Source: Thiomicrospira sp. UBA5634
GTDB taxonomy: Bacteria; Pseudomonadota; Gammaproteobacteria; Thiomicrospirales; Thiomicrospiraceae
Assembly (NCBI GenBank): GCA_002421475.1
Contig: DIJW01000210.1
Coordinates: forward strand, 1-15,532
Direction of reading: 5' to 3'
Length of the DNA stretch: 15,532 bases
A program made the position numbers and the translations under genes. The notes under the pieces were generated by a model. That model was not told the DNA's origin and did no database searches. It saw only the letters and a program-made list of their open reading frames with translations. This document shows, one piece after another, positions 6,316 to 14,406 of this stretch. The number at the start of each line of letters is the position of its first letter. The stretch's first letter is position 1.

Positions 6316-6801
6316 GTGAACTTGAGTTCTCAAACCATTCATAAGCAAGCCGGTAGCATTATGCTGGAGGCAGCGTATGTGCTGCCTCTCATGTTTCTGG
6401 CTATTTTAATGATTGTGGAAGCAGTTAATTATGCCAGTGACAGGTTATATGCCAACAATGTTATGACTGATATGACCCGATTAATTGTTGATCAAGCGAA
6501 TGATGAAGCGTCAAGGCCAAATAGCCAAAATCATCGTTTTGTGAGTTGTAACGCAAATAAGGTGGTTGTAAATGAGGGTGAAGCGGCGCAGGGATTACAA
6601 GAATTATTTGCCATTTCGGTTGGTAACGGACAGGTTCCTGCTGGTATGTCAATGGATTACCAAGCATCACAAATTCAAGGTGTTACTACCTATGTGGTTG
6701 CCGTTTCAATTCCTTCGCAAACGTTGTTTTTACCTGATTCGGTTGCACAAACCTTTCCCATTAAAACCAATATGCTGGTCAGCATAGATCTGAGTTGTTA
6801 A
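6316..6801 (+). CDS. tadE: TadE-like minor pseudopilin
   Basis: A 161-residue protein with a 13-residue leader (MNLSSQTIHKQAG) and then SIMLEAAYVLPLMFLAILMIVEAVNYA. This is a prepilin-like cleavage site after Gly13, with Glu at mature position 5 and a single hydrophobic helix, the TadE/TadF pattern. The remaining ~110 residues are a periplasmic polar domain with two cysteines, one mid-protein (VSCNAN) and one as the last residue. The start appears to be GTG at 6316, since an in-frame stop lies at 6280 and there is no ATG before the hydrophobic core. No good Shine-Dalgarno is seen, so it may be translated by coupling to flp 13 nt upstream. TadE genes usually sit at the far end of tad loci, so its place right after flp is unusual. 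The symbol reflects family, not proven orthology. Confidence 0.75.
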   Translation: MNLSSQTIHKQAGSIMLEAAYVLPLMFLAILMIVEAVNYASDRLYANNVMTDMTRLIVDQANDEASRPNSQNHRFVSCNANKVVVNEGEAAQGLQELFAISVGNGQVPAGMSMDYQASQIQGVTTYVVAVSIPSQTLFLPDSVAQTFPIKTNMLVSIDLSC

Positions 6802-6816
6802 TCCTTAAGGGTATCT

Positions 6817-7680
6817 ATGAAAGCTAAGAATATGGACTTGGCCTTGTATGCTGTTGCCTTGATTTCCGCCTTGTTAGCGGTGTTGTTGGTTTACGGCTAT
6901 GTTCAAAATAGAGTCGAGCAAGCGGAAAAAAGAGCCGAAGTAAAAACGGTTACGGTTGTCGAAAAACCCGAGTTGCGCAGTGTTGTTATCGCTAATCGCG
7001 ACTTATTTCGTGGCGAATACATTGAAGTGGATGATATTACCGTACTGAATGTTCCGCTAGAGGGTGTGATTGTGAAAGGCGTAATTGTTAATCCGCAAGA
7101 CGTGGTTGGCAATGTCGTGAATCAAACGATTTATGCCGGTGAATGGTTAATTGATCGCAAAGTTGGCGCAGAAGAAAACCCAGCTAATCCGTCAATAGCC
7201 GCGTTATTAGAAGAGGGGCGGCGAGCAGTAAGATTGCCGGTAAGTGTCGAGACAGGTTTGTTAGGCATTTTGCGTCCAAATGATCATGTTGATGTAATAA
7301 GTGTTTTTGAAAGTGCGGACGGAAAACGCATGATCAGTAGAACGGTTTTAGAGAATATTGAAGTCATGATGGTGGGGAGTGATTTAGGGTTTTCAAAAAC
7401 GGGCACAGCAGTGTCTACCGACGCGCAACTTAAAGCTTCGATGGTGACATTGAATGTCGATACGTCCCAAGCAGAACAATTAACCCTGGCGATGAATGTT
7501 GGTGCTGTGCATTTAGCGTTACGCAGTCCAACCGATGTGGCTATCGTTAATTCAAACGGTGTCAATATAAGGTTTATCGAATCTGCCGCACAACGCACTC
7601 CAATTTATGCGCCTAAACCTAAGCGTGAAGTGATTGAAATTATGCAGGGTGGCCAAGTTAAAGAGGTGATTGCAAGATGA
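6817..7680 (+). CDS. cpaB: Flp pilus assembly protein CpaB/RcpC
   Basis: A 287-residue protein with an N-terminal membrane anchor (about residues 7–28), followed by a periplasmic SAF domain (about 53–120: SVVIANRDLFRGEYIEVDDI through IYAGEWLIDRKV). The RcpC/CpaB C-terminal domain begins with GRRAVRLPVSVETGLLGILRPNDHVDVI. CpaB works in the periplasm with the secretin and is needed for outer-membrane channel assembly or gating; its SAF domain is thought to contact peptidoglycan or glycan. An AAGGGT ribosome-binding site precedes the ATG, and the gene lies 15 bp after tadE. Its stop overlaps the cpaC start by ATGA. The length is normal for the family. Confidence 0.92.
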   Translation: MKAKNMDLALYAVALISALLAVLLVYGYVQNRVEQAEKRAEVKTVTVVEKPELRSVVIANRDLFRGEYIEVDDITVLNVPLEGVIVKGVIVNPQDVVGNVVNQTIYAGEWLIDRKVGAEENPANPSIAALLEEGRRAVRLPVSVETGLLGILRPNDHVDVISVFESADGKRMISRTVLENIEVMMVGSDLGFSKTGTAVSTDAQLKASMVTLNVDTSQAEQLTLAMNVGAVHLALRSPTDVAIVNSNGVNIRFIESAAQRTPIYAPKPKREVIEIMQGGQVKEVIAR

Positions 7681-9254
7681 ATGACAGTGCTCGTTTAATC
7701 GCAGTGCAGAGTGGGTTAATCATTATTTTTTGGATAAGTGTTATCGGCGTGGCCAAGTCTGCACTAATTAATACACATGAAATGATGGAGACCGAAAGTT
7801 TAATTATCAAATTGGATGCCGACTTGCAACGGGCGATGGTGGCAAATTCTGAGCTGGCCAGTGTACAGGTTATTAACAAACGTGAGTTGTTGGTAAATGG
7901 GCATAAAGCCGGTCGCACCGATCTGATCCTTTGGTATCGCAACAACCCTGAACAAGATCAACGTATTACCCTGAAAATTACTCCTGATCAGTCTAGAAAA
8001 GAAGAAATTACCCAAGCAATTGAAGGGCTATTGAGTCAGCTTAATCCTCAAGGTGGGGTTGTTTTTGAGTTAAGGCCGGTATGGATAAATCCGGAGTCTT
8101 CGGTGCGCCGCGAAATTGATGAGGTGGGTAATCAAATTGATGGTGATGCCAATTCCAATAATAACCCTAGGCAGGATAAAGGTGTGTTGCAAGAATCGCA
8201 GCGAGCCGGGCAGTTAAATGTCAAACCTACCGCCGGTAACTATATGGTGGTTTTATCAGGCGAGGTGGCCAATCATGCCCAGAAAAAACGTATTCATTCG
8301 GTGATTTCGGCATTAGGTTTAAGCGTTGTTAATATGATTAATGTTACGGGTCCCCGTCAAATAAAGTTATCAGTGCGAGTGGCCGAAATCACAAAAGGTA
8401 ATCCTTTCCGCAGCGGTTTTGCGATACGTGACAAAAAAGATCAATATGGTATTTTCCCACCGGGAAACTTAGGTTCTACCGCCAACTTTTTACTGAATGT
8501 CGATCAAGTCGTTTCAGGCACACCAGCCGGTATGGTATTTCCACATCAAGATGGTTTTCAACTGGGCTTTAACCCACGTGCGGGTAACTTGTTTGGTGTG
8601 TTGTCTATCCTTGAAGGACATAATTTGGCTCGTGTGTTAGCTAAACCGGAGTTAATTGTCCAATCAGGTGAAACAGCCAGTTTTTTAGTTGGCGGAGAAG
8701 TCCCCATCCCAATTTCCCAAAACGAGAATGCAATTTCGATCAGTTTTAAAGAATATGGCGTACGTTTACGTTTTAGCCCACTCGTTACTGAGAACGGTGA
8801 AATTCAAATGACGGTTGAACCTGAAATCAGCAATATTGATGAGTCAGCCGGAACGGCAAGTGGCGGTATTGTAGTGCCGGGTTTTAGAACACGAAAAGCG
8901 GCAACTACGATCACGCTTGCAGCAGGGCAGAGTTTTGTTATTGGTGGTTTGATCCAGGATAATTTTAGGAGTCAGGTCAGTAAAGTGCCGTTATTGGGTG
9001 ACATTCCGATATTAGGTGCCTTGTTTCGCTCAACCAGCTATGAAAAAGATCAGTCTGAATTGGCAATCTTAGTGACGCCAAGTTTTGTTAATCCGATTAA
9101 CCCAAATCAAGATATTGAATTGCCGGGTGAGCGAATTGACAGGCCTAGTAATTTAGACGGATTTATTTTGGGTTCTGTCGCTAAATTATTGCCGCCAGGC
9201 TCAAGTGCGATGCCCGAGACCTTAGTCAAAATAGGATTGGAGAGCCCGTTATGA
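7677..9254 (+). CDS. cpaC: Tad pilus secretin CpaC/RcpA
   Basis: A 525-residue secretin forming the outer-membrane channel of the Tad pilus. In order it has: a hydrophobic N-terminal segment (about 10–28) that can serve as a signal peptide; a pilus-formation N-terminal domain (about 38–90, with ELLVNGHKAGRTDLILW); an Asn/Asp-rich linker (about 153–168); a BON-like domain (about 188–228, YMVVLSGEVANHAQKKRIH); and the secretin core (about 228–472). The core ends in the characteristic VPLLGDIPILGALFR and LAILVTPSFVNP. The signal peptide is weakly polar at its start, and the cleavage site (after VAKS) is inferred. The gene overlaps cpaB and cpaE by ATGA at both ends. Length and domain order fit the family. 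Confidence 0.94.
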   Translation: MNDSARLIAVQSGLIIIFWISVIGVAKSALINTHEMMETESLIIKLDADLQRAMVANSELASVQVINKRELLVNGHKAGRTDLILWYRNNPEQDQRITLKITPDQSRKEEITQAIEGLLSQLNPQGGVVFELRPVWINPESSVRREIDEVGNQIDGDANSNNNPRQDKGVLQESQRAGQLNVKPTAGNYMVVLSGEVANHAQKKRIHSVISALGLSVVNMINVTGPRQIKLSVRVAEITKGNPFRSGFAIRDKKDQYGIFPPGNLGSTANFLLNVDQVVSGTPAGMVFPHQDGFQLGFNPRAGNLFGVLSILEGHNLARVLAKPELIVQSGETASFLVGGEVPIPISQNENAISISFKEYGVRLRFSPLVTENGEIQMTVEPEISNIDESAGTASGGIVVPGFRTRKAATTITLAAGQSFVIGGLIQDNFRSQVSKVPLLGDIPILGALFRSTSYEKDQSELAILVTPSFVNPINPNQDIELPGERIDRPSNLDGFILGSVAKLLPPGSSAMPETLVKIGLESPL

Positions 9255-10546
9255 CCGGAATACAGGGATCTAATATTGCCTTACGCAGTGCGTTATATCT
9301 GGGCGAAGATGATGATTTAAAAGAAGCCGTTCGAGTTTCGATACTCAGTAAGTACACGATGGATTCAATGGGTGAGATCCCCCAACTTTGGCCAAAAGAA
9401 GTTGATTTAGTTTTGATGGAGTTTAACGGAGATAAAACAGAGTCTTTGGCGAATATTTCTCAAGTGCTGACAATGTCAAAAGGCATTCCCCTGTATATCT
9501 TGCTCAAGAAAAAAGACGTCGATTTTATTATTGAAGCAAGCCATTATGGGGTGCAGGGTTTTATTGAATGCCCAAAAGAAGTTTTGCATATTTTGTCGAT
9601 AATTCATATGCAGGATCGCCGCCGGCAAGGAAAAAATGGCAATGTATCGAGTTTTTTTAGTCTAAAAGGCGGGGTTGGACGTACCGCGTTAGCGACAAAT
9701 ATTGCTTCCCAAATAAGGGGCATGACAGACCAGCACGCGGTATTAGTTGATTTAAATGTACCTCTGGGTGATACCGCACTGTATCTGAATATGGAAGAAC
9801 GTCAGCTTTATACCATTACTGACTTTATTTATAACTTAAATCGTTTTGATGAAAACTTAATTTACAAGTCGTTAAGTAAACACGAGTCTGGATTGTTTTT
9901 ACTTCCTTTGCCAGGTGAAATAACTGAACTGGATAGTTTAAATGGTCAGATGATTAAAACCATTATCACGTCGTTAAGAAAATATTTTGATCACGTCATT
10001 ATTGATTGTGCCAGTAATTTATCTGATGTGACATTATCTTGTTTAGACGAATCTGACAATATTGTACTGGTCGGTGAACCCTCTTTGGCATCACTGCGTG
10101 CCGTTAATAAAGTGATTCAGTTAAGTAAACGCTTAGGTTATCAGTCTGACTCGTTAAAGTTGATTATAAATCGCAATCAATCGAGTGTTGATGACAATTT
10201 ACGCAGCGTTATCAAGGCATTGGAAGTGGGTTGTATTGCTTATGTCGATAATGATTATATGCTGTTTAATGAGTCCTTAATTAATGGGGAGTTGATTGAG
10301 AAATTCGCGCCGCATTCTAAGGTAAATAAGCAGTTACAAGGCATTTCACATATGTTGCACCATGGCGTTCCGCATCAGGAAATGCCATCACAAGTTGACG
10401 TAAAAAAAGCAAATAATAATTTCAGTGAGTTATTGAAATATCAGTTGCTTAAACGAATTAAAAGACCTTTGGTAATGGTGTCAAATCTAACGCCAACGGC
10501 CAAAAAAATCTCCCCACCTAAATTCTTGTCAAGTTGGATCAAATGA
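9251..10546 (+). CDS. cpaE: Tad pilus localisation ATPase-like protein CpaE/TadZ
   Basis: A 431-residue cytoplasmic protein. The N-terminal ~125 residues form an atypical receiver-like domain (ALYLGEDDDLKEAV, DLVLMEFNGD, IPLYILLKKKD, GVQGFIECP). A MinD/ParA-type ATPase domain follows. The deviant Walker A reads KGGVGRTALATN: the signature Lys139 is kept, but the P-loop lysine position is Arg144 and the next conserved Thr pair is TA. Walker A' is VDLNVPLGD (D167) and Walker B is HVIIDCASN (D252). TadZ places the Tad machine at its cellular site, and several TadZ proteins are known to have degenerate ATPase motifs. The C-terminal ~60 residues after the ATPase fold are polar and of unknown role. 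It overlaps cpaC and cpaF by ATGA on both sides. Confidence 0.92.
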   Translation: MTGIQGSNIALRSALYLGEDDDLKEAVRVSILSKYTMDSMGEIPQLWPKEVDLVLMEFNGDKTESLANISQVLTMSKGIPLYILLKKKDVDFIIEASHYGVQGFIECPKEVLHILSIIHMQDRRRQGKNGNVSSFFSLKGGVGRTALATNIASQIRGMTDQHAVLVDLNVPLGDTALYLNMEERQLYTITDFIYNLNRFDENLIYKSLSKHESGLFLLPLPGEITELDSLNGQMIKTIITSLRKYFDHVIIDCASNLSDVTLSCLDESDNIVLVGEPSLASLRAVNKVIQLSKRLGYQSDSLKLIINRNQSSVDDNLRSVIKALEVGCIAYVDNDYMLFNESLINGELIEKFAPHSKVNKQLQGISHMLHHGVPHQEMPSQVDVKKANNNFSELLKYQLLKRIKRPLVMVSNLTPTAKKISPPKFLSSWIK

Positions 10547-11949
10547 TGAATTTACGTGATCGGCTTAAACAGTATGAGCAGAAAAAAAAGCCTTATCTGG
10601 CAGATGAAGCTGCTGCGCAAACCACTCAAAATGTTGGTAAAGCCTATAAAGAACAGGATGCGACGGCAAAAAATAACAGCTTTTTTAAGATTAAAGATAT
10701 TTGTCAGCGTAGAGCGGCAGAGGATGACGCTTTTTATCGAGCGGACAGTAAAGAGACGCGTAATGAGTTGCGCCCTCGGTTAGAAGAGCTGGTGCATGAA
10801 GTCGCAACAGAGTTGGGCTATCCGTTATCAGAGCTTGAGGTTAGGCAACTGAGTGTCGAGTTGCTGGATGAAATTTATGGTTTAGGCCCGATTGAGCCGC
10901 TTATGGCTGATCCAAGTGTTGCTGATATTTTAATCAATGGTTATAACCAAATCTATGTTGAACGTCACGGTAAGCTTGAATTAACGCCCATTAGTTTTAT
11001 CAGTGAAGATCATTTGCGTAATAAAGTGGATCGCATGTTGTATACCACTGGGCGGCGGGTGGATGAGCGTTCGCCTTTAGTCGATGCACGGTTACCTGAT
11101 GGTTCAAGAGTAAACGTAATCATCCCGCCACTGGCGGTAGATGGCATTGTTGTGTCGATTCGTCGTTTTCCCGATAAACATTTACGCCCCAAGGACTTAA
11201 TTACCTTTGGCGCGATGACTGATCAAATGTACCGGTTCTTAGAGTTAGCAGTAAAAGCGGGTTTAAACATTTTGGTGTGTGGCGGAACTGGCTCTGGAAA
11301 AACCACCACGCTCAATATTTTGTCCGGGTTAATTCCTGAAGATGAACGAGTTGTAACCATTGAGGACAGTGCTGAGTTACGCATGCAACAACAGCACGTT
11401 GTACGCTTGGAAACGAGGCCATCGAATGCCGAAGGTGTTGGCGAAATATCACAGCGTGAATTACTTAAAAATGCATTAAGAATGCGACCTGATCGGATTA
11501 TTTTGGGCGAGGTCAGGGGCGGCGAAGTGCTGGATATGCTGCAAGCTATGAACACTGGACATGATGGCTCTTTGGCAACACTGCATGCCAATAACCCGCG
11601 TGATTGTATTTCACGGTTGGAGTTAATGATTAACCTTAGCGGAGTCGATATTCCCGCCAACTCCATTCGCAAACAAATTTCCAGTGCGATTGATTTAATT
11701 ATTTTTGTTGAGCGGGGAAAAGACGGTAAACGTCGAATTAAGTCGATTACCGAAGTGCTCGGCGTAGAGGAAGATAATGTTGTATTACAAGAAATTTATC
11801 AATTTGAACTCAAACATGATCCGATTTTAGGTGTCAGCAAAGGTAGGTTTCGTGCAACCGGAATTCGAGCCAGCTGCAGTAAAAAGTGCGATGAAGTTGG
11901 TATTCATATGCCCGCCGAACTGTTTAATTTTGAACAAGAGGTTTTCTGA
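10543..11949 (+). CDS. tadA: Tad pilus secretion ATPase TadA/CpaF
   Basis: A 468-residue hexameric traffic ATPase of the VirB11/GspE superfamily that powers Flp pilus assembly at the inner membrane. A charged N-terminal segment precedes an N-terminal domain with IYGLGPIEPLMADPSVADILINGYNQIYVER. The RecA-like domain has Walker A GGTGSGKTT (247–255, K253), Asp box TIEDSAEL (E274), Walker B IILGEVRGGE (E323) and His box LATLHANNP (H348). All catalytic residues are present. The start is ATG 10543, which overlaps the cpaE stop as ATGA like the other junctions. A second ATG follows immediately, and an in-frame TTG at 10534 is less likely. The C-terminus ends with the family-typical GIHMPAELF but has an unusual pair of cysteines just before it (SCSKKC). 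Confidence 0.96.
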   Translation: MMNLRDRLKQYEQKKKPYLADEAAAQTTQNVGKAYKEQDATAKNNSFFKIKDICQRRAAEDDAFYRADSKETRNELRPRLEELVHEVATELGYPLSELEVRQLSVELLDEIYGLGPIEPLMADPSVADILINGYNQIYVERHGKLELTPISFISEDHLRNKVDRMLYTTGRRVDERSPLVDARLPDGSRVNVIIPPLAVDGIVVSIRRFPDKHLRPKDLITFGAMTDQMYRFLELAVKAGLNILVCGGTGSGKTTTLNILSGLIPEDERVVTIEDSAELRMQQQHVVRLETRPSNAEGVGEISQRELLKNALRMRPDRIILGEVRGGEVLDMLQAMNTGHDGSLATLHANNPRDCISRLELMINLSGVDIPANSIRKQISSAIDLIIFVERGKDGKRRIKSITEVLGVEEDNVVLQEIYQFELKHDPILGVSKGRFRATGIRASCSKKCDEVGIHMPAELFNFEQEVF

Positions 11950-11952
11950 ATA

Positions 11953-12897
11953 ATGGATATTGGTTTTGTGATTGTGTCGATCGCCATTTTCATGCCTTTT
12001 ATGATTGTGTTGGCGGCATTTAAACTTAGGAAAAAACGGGAGTCCGAATTCAGAACACGCCAACTGCTTCAACGTATCGGTTTGAGCAGTTTAAACGCAA
12101 ATCAAATCACGAAACCGAAGTTGAGTTTTGTTAAAAATTTGCCGGTTTTGAGTTGGCTGCAAAGTCAACTTAAACAGGCAGGCCTGGTGGAACGTAAAGA
12201 CCTCGTTAAATTAATCATTACACAAGCAGGATTGCTTTTTATTTCAGCTTATTTAATTGCGACGGGCTTTGAAAATATTGATGAAAAAACATGGTTTTTA
12301 GCCATGATATTGCCATTGTTACCGATCGTTTTTGTAGTAGTTCGTTTAAAACAACGCCAAGCGAAAATAAAAAAGCAGTTTCCTGAAATGCTTGAAGCTT
12401 TGGTTAGGGCATTGCAATCTGGATATGGTATTGATGGTGCGATGAATCTTATTGCTAATGAATTTCCAGCACCGCTAGGACAAGAAATTAAAGATGTTAA
12501 TGCGCAATTGCAATTGGGTATTAGCATGCGTGACATTTTGCGTGAGTTTCAACGACGAGTCACGTTAGCCGAAGCACAGTATTTTGTAGTTACGTTAATT
12601 ATTCAGCGTGAAACAGGCGGACAGTTGACGGATATTTTAATGTCTTTAGCCAAGATGATGCGTCGGCGAGAAAGATTTCAAGCCAAGCTGAGCACGATGA
12701 CGGCTGAATCGCGTTTTACCGCTATTTTTATCGGCGGTGTTCCAATAATTTATCTGCTGTATAAGTATTTATTTGATCCCAAATCCATGGCCTTCTTTTT
12801 AACGGATCCGACGGGTCAAAGAATGTTAATCCTGTCGTTGTTATTGATTGGCAGCGGAACGCTGTTATTAAGAATGATGTTGAAAATAAGGTTTTGA
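11953..12897 (+). CDS. tadB: Tad pilus inner-membrane platform protein TadB
   Basis: A 314-residue polytopic membrane protein with a type II secretion F domain. One hydrophobic segment lies at the N-terminus and a closely spaced pair lies near residues 90–130. The cytoplasmic helical bundle begins FPEMLEALVRALQSGYGIDGAM and includes QRETGGQLTDILMSLAKMMRRRERF, the TadB hallmark. Two more hydrophobic segments lie near the C-terminus. TadB pairs with TadC to form the platform that the TadA motor turns. AAGAGG precedes the ATG, which lies 3 nt after the tadA stop. A degenerate copy of the palindrome is present (CAGGCCTGGT at 12179–12188). Confidence 0.93.
   Translation: MDIGFVIVSIAIFMPFMIVLAAFKLRKKRESEFRTRQLLQRIGLSSLNANQITKPKLSFVKNLPVLSWLQSQLKQAGLVERKDLVKLIITQAGLLFISAYLIATGFENIDEKTWFLAMILPLLPIVFVVVRLKQRQAKIKKQFPEMLEALVRALQSGYGIDGAMNLIANEFPAPLGQEIKDVNAQLQLGISMRDILREFQRRVTLAEAQYFVVTLIIQRETGGQLTDILMSLAKMMRRRERFQAKLSTMTAESRFTAIFIGGVPIIYLLYKYLFDPKSMAFFLTDPTGQRMLILSLLLIGSGTLLLRMMLKIRF
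12179..12188. repeat. Degenerate copy of the palindrome (CAGGCCTGGT)
   Basis: Matches 10 of 12 positions; the first two bases differ. It is inside tadB, in the frame that elsewhere reads Pro-Gly-Leu, here Ala-Gly-Leu. The symmetric core is CAGGCCTG. Confidence 0.6.
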
Positions 12898-12901
12898 TCT
12901 T

Positions 12902-13798
12902 ATGTTAAGTTTTGTTGGGTTATTAATTATTACCGCCATTCTAAGTTTTGTTAGCGTGCTAATTTTATCTAAGCTTTTGATTAGTCAGCATAAAAAGATA
13001 TTGCATGCTGAACGTACAAAGGCACGAATTGGTATGGTTAATCATTATAACCAAGTGCAAAATCAAAACAATCCATGGTGGTCGGTGCTAGGGCGCTATT
13101 TGGGGCCCAAAAATGAAATGGCTATTGAATCAATTCAATTAAAACTTATTCGAGCCGGTTTTCGCCAGCCAGAACACATCGGGACGTTTTATTTTGTCAA
13201 ATCACTATGGCTGTTGCTAATCGCTGTTTTGAGTTTAATGTTGTGGTTAAACAATATTATTACTTGGCAGTTAGTACTGTTTATTCCGCTATTGGCTTTG
13301 TTAATTCCGGAAGCCGTTCTTAACGCCCTAGGCCGTTCACGTTTGAGTCGAATTAGCCAAAGTCTGCCGGATTTTTTAGATATGGCGAACGTTTGCATGA
13401 ACGCCGGTTTAGGTTGGATGGCGGCAATCAAACGGGTGGCGCAAGAGTTACACGATATTCACCCTGATATTTGTTATGAATTTAATTTTTTACTTGAGCA
13501 AATTCAGATCGGGGTGCCGCGTGTGGATGCGTTACGCCAATTTGCGGTGCGAAATGCGGTACAGGATATTGAGCACCTAGTGCAGTTATTGATTCAAAAT
13601 GAAAAACTCGGTAGCCCGGTGAGTGAAGCCATTCAACTGTTTTCTAAACGAATTTATGAAAGCAGAGAGCAGCGAATGGCCGATAAGGCAGCTAAAGCAT
13701 CAGCAAAAATGGCGATTATCATTTTGCCATTTTTAATGTTGCCTTATTTCATGTTGCTGTTAGGCGAAAAACTAGTGATGTTGGGGAGGAATTGGTAA
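12902..13798 (+). CDS. tadC: Tad pilus inner-membrane platform protein TadC
   Basis: A 298-residue paralogue-like partner of TadB with the same type II secretion F domain. Hydrophobic segments lie at residues ~1–23, ~97–117, ~120–142 and ~270–290. The conserved cytoplasmic core starts LPDFLDMANVCMNAGLGWMAAIKRVAQEL and continues to NEKLGSPVSEAIQLFSKRIYESREQRMADKAAKASAKM, typical of TadC. It starts 4 nt after the tadB stop with AAGG upstream. Its TAA stop shares one base with the tadD start (TAATG). Length and order are ordinary for Tad systems. Confidence 0.93.
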   Translation: MLSFVGLLIITAILSFVSVLILSKLLISQHKKILHAERTKARIGMVNHYNQVQNQNNPWWSVLGRYLGPKNEMAIESIQLKLIRAGFRQPEHIGTFYFVKSLWLLLIAVLSLMLWLNNIITWQLVLFIPLLALLIPEAVLNALGRSRLSRISQSLPDFLDMANVCMNAGLGWMAAIKRVAQELHDIHPDICYEFNFLLEQIQIGVPRVDALRQFAVRNAVQDIEHLVQLLIQNEKLGSPVSEAIQLFSKRIYESREQRMADKAAKASAKMAIIILPFLMLPYFMLLLGEKLVMLGRNW

Positions 13799-14406
13799 TG
13801 CAATCGGCTCGATTGAAGTTTGTGTTGGTTTTCTCAGTCATGGCTTGGTTATTGGTCGGTTGTGCTGTTACATCCACACCGGATGCTGAGCAATCGACAG
13901 CACCGCTTGCGGAGAGTTTATCGGAACAAGCACAGTTTGATTTTGCGATTGATCTGGCGCGAATGCAGATTGAGCGAGCTGAATATGACAAAGCTGAGCA
14001 GTTGTTGTTAAAGCTTCGTCGCGCACAGGCTGAGAATGTTGAGGTTTATCGTTTATTGGCACAAGCTTATGAAGAAAGCGGTCAAATTGAACTGGCATAT
14101 ATCACACTACAAGTTGTTATAAAGCTTAAATCCGTCAGTTTGTCTGATGAAGCAAAGTTTGCTGGCATTGCTATTCAATTGCAAAAATTTACACAAGCAG
14201 AAGCGATTTACCAGGCCTGGTTGAAGAGTGAGCAAACTCAAGTGGTTGTAGCCGGACTGAATAACTTAGGTTTTAGTTCATTACTGCAGGCGCAATATGG
14301 ATTGGCAACAGATTATTTTCAGCAAGCGTTATTGAAAGATCCGCTGAATCAAAAATCGCGACACAACCTGTTACTTGTAAATCAACTTGAGGGAACAGCA
14401 AAATGA
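13798..14406 (+). CDS. tadD: TadD-like TPR lipoprotein
   Basis: A 202-residue outer-membrane lipoprotein. A signal peptide ends in a lipobox with the lipidated Cys22 (LLVGC). Residue +2 is Ala rather than Asp, so sorting to the outer membrane is expected. The rest is alpha-helical with tetratricopeptide-like repeats: FDFAIDLARMQIERAEYDKAEQLL, EVYRLLAQAYEESGQIELAYITL and FSSLLQAQYGLATDYFQQALLKDPLNQ. TadD is the pilotin-like factor for the Tad secretin. The ATG at 13798 was chosen over an in-frame TTG at 13792 because GGGGAGGA lies 7 nt before it. The stop overlaps the next gene by ATGA. One perfect palindrome copy encodes Gln-Ala-Trp (YQAWLK). Confidence 0.88.
   Translation: MQSARLKFVLVFSVMAWLLVGCAVTSTPDAEQSTAPLAESLSEQAQFDFAIDLARMQIERAEYDKAEQLLLKLRRAQAENVEVYRLLAQAYEESGQIELAYITLQVVIKLKSVSLSDEAKFAGIAIQLQKFTQAEAIYQAWLKSEQTQVVVAGLNNLGFSSLLQAQYGLATDYFQQALLKDPLNQKSRHNLLLVNQLEGTAK
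14210..14221. repeat. Iterated palindrome ACCAGGCCTGGT, copy 5
   Basis: A perfect 12-bp copy inside tadD, read CAG GCC TGG (Gln-Ala-Trp). Confidence 0.95.

Noticed and set aside
8133..8180. Asn/Asp-rich stretch in cpaC as a possible insertion
   Set aside because: It sits between two known domains and looks like an ordinary flexible linker; the frame is intact.
9138..9147. AGGCCT in cpaC as a further palindrome copy
   Set aside because: The flanks (GAC and AGT) do not match the 12-mer; only the hexamer is shared.
11223..11672. 149-codon minus-strand frame inside tadA
   Set aside because: It mirrors the conserved ATPase core and has no homology features of its own.
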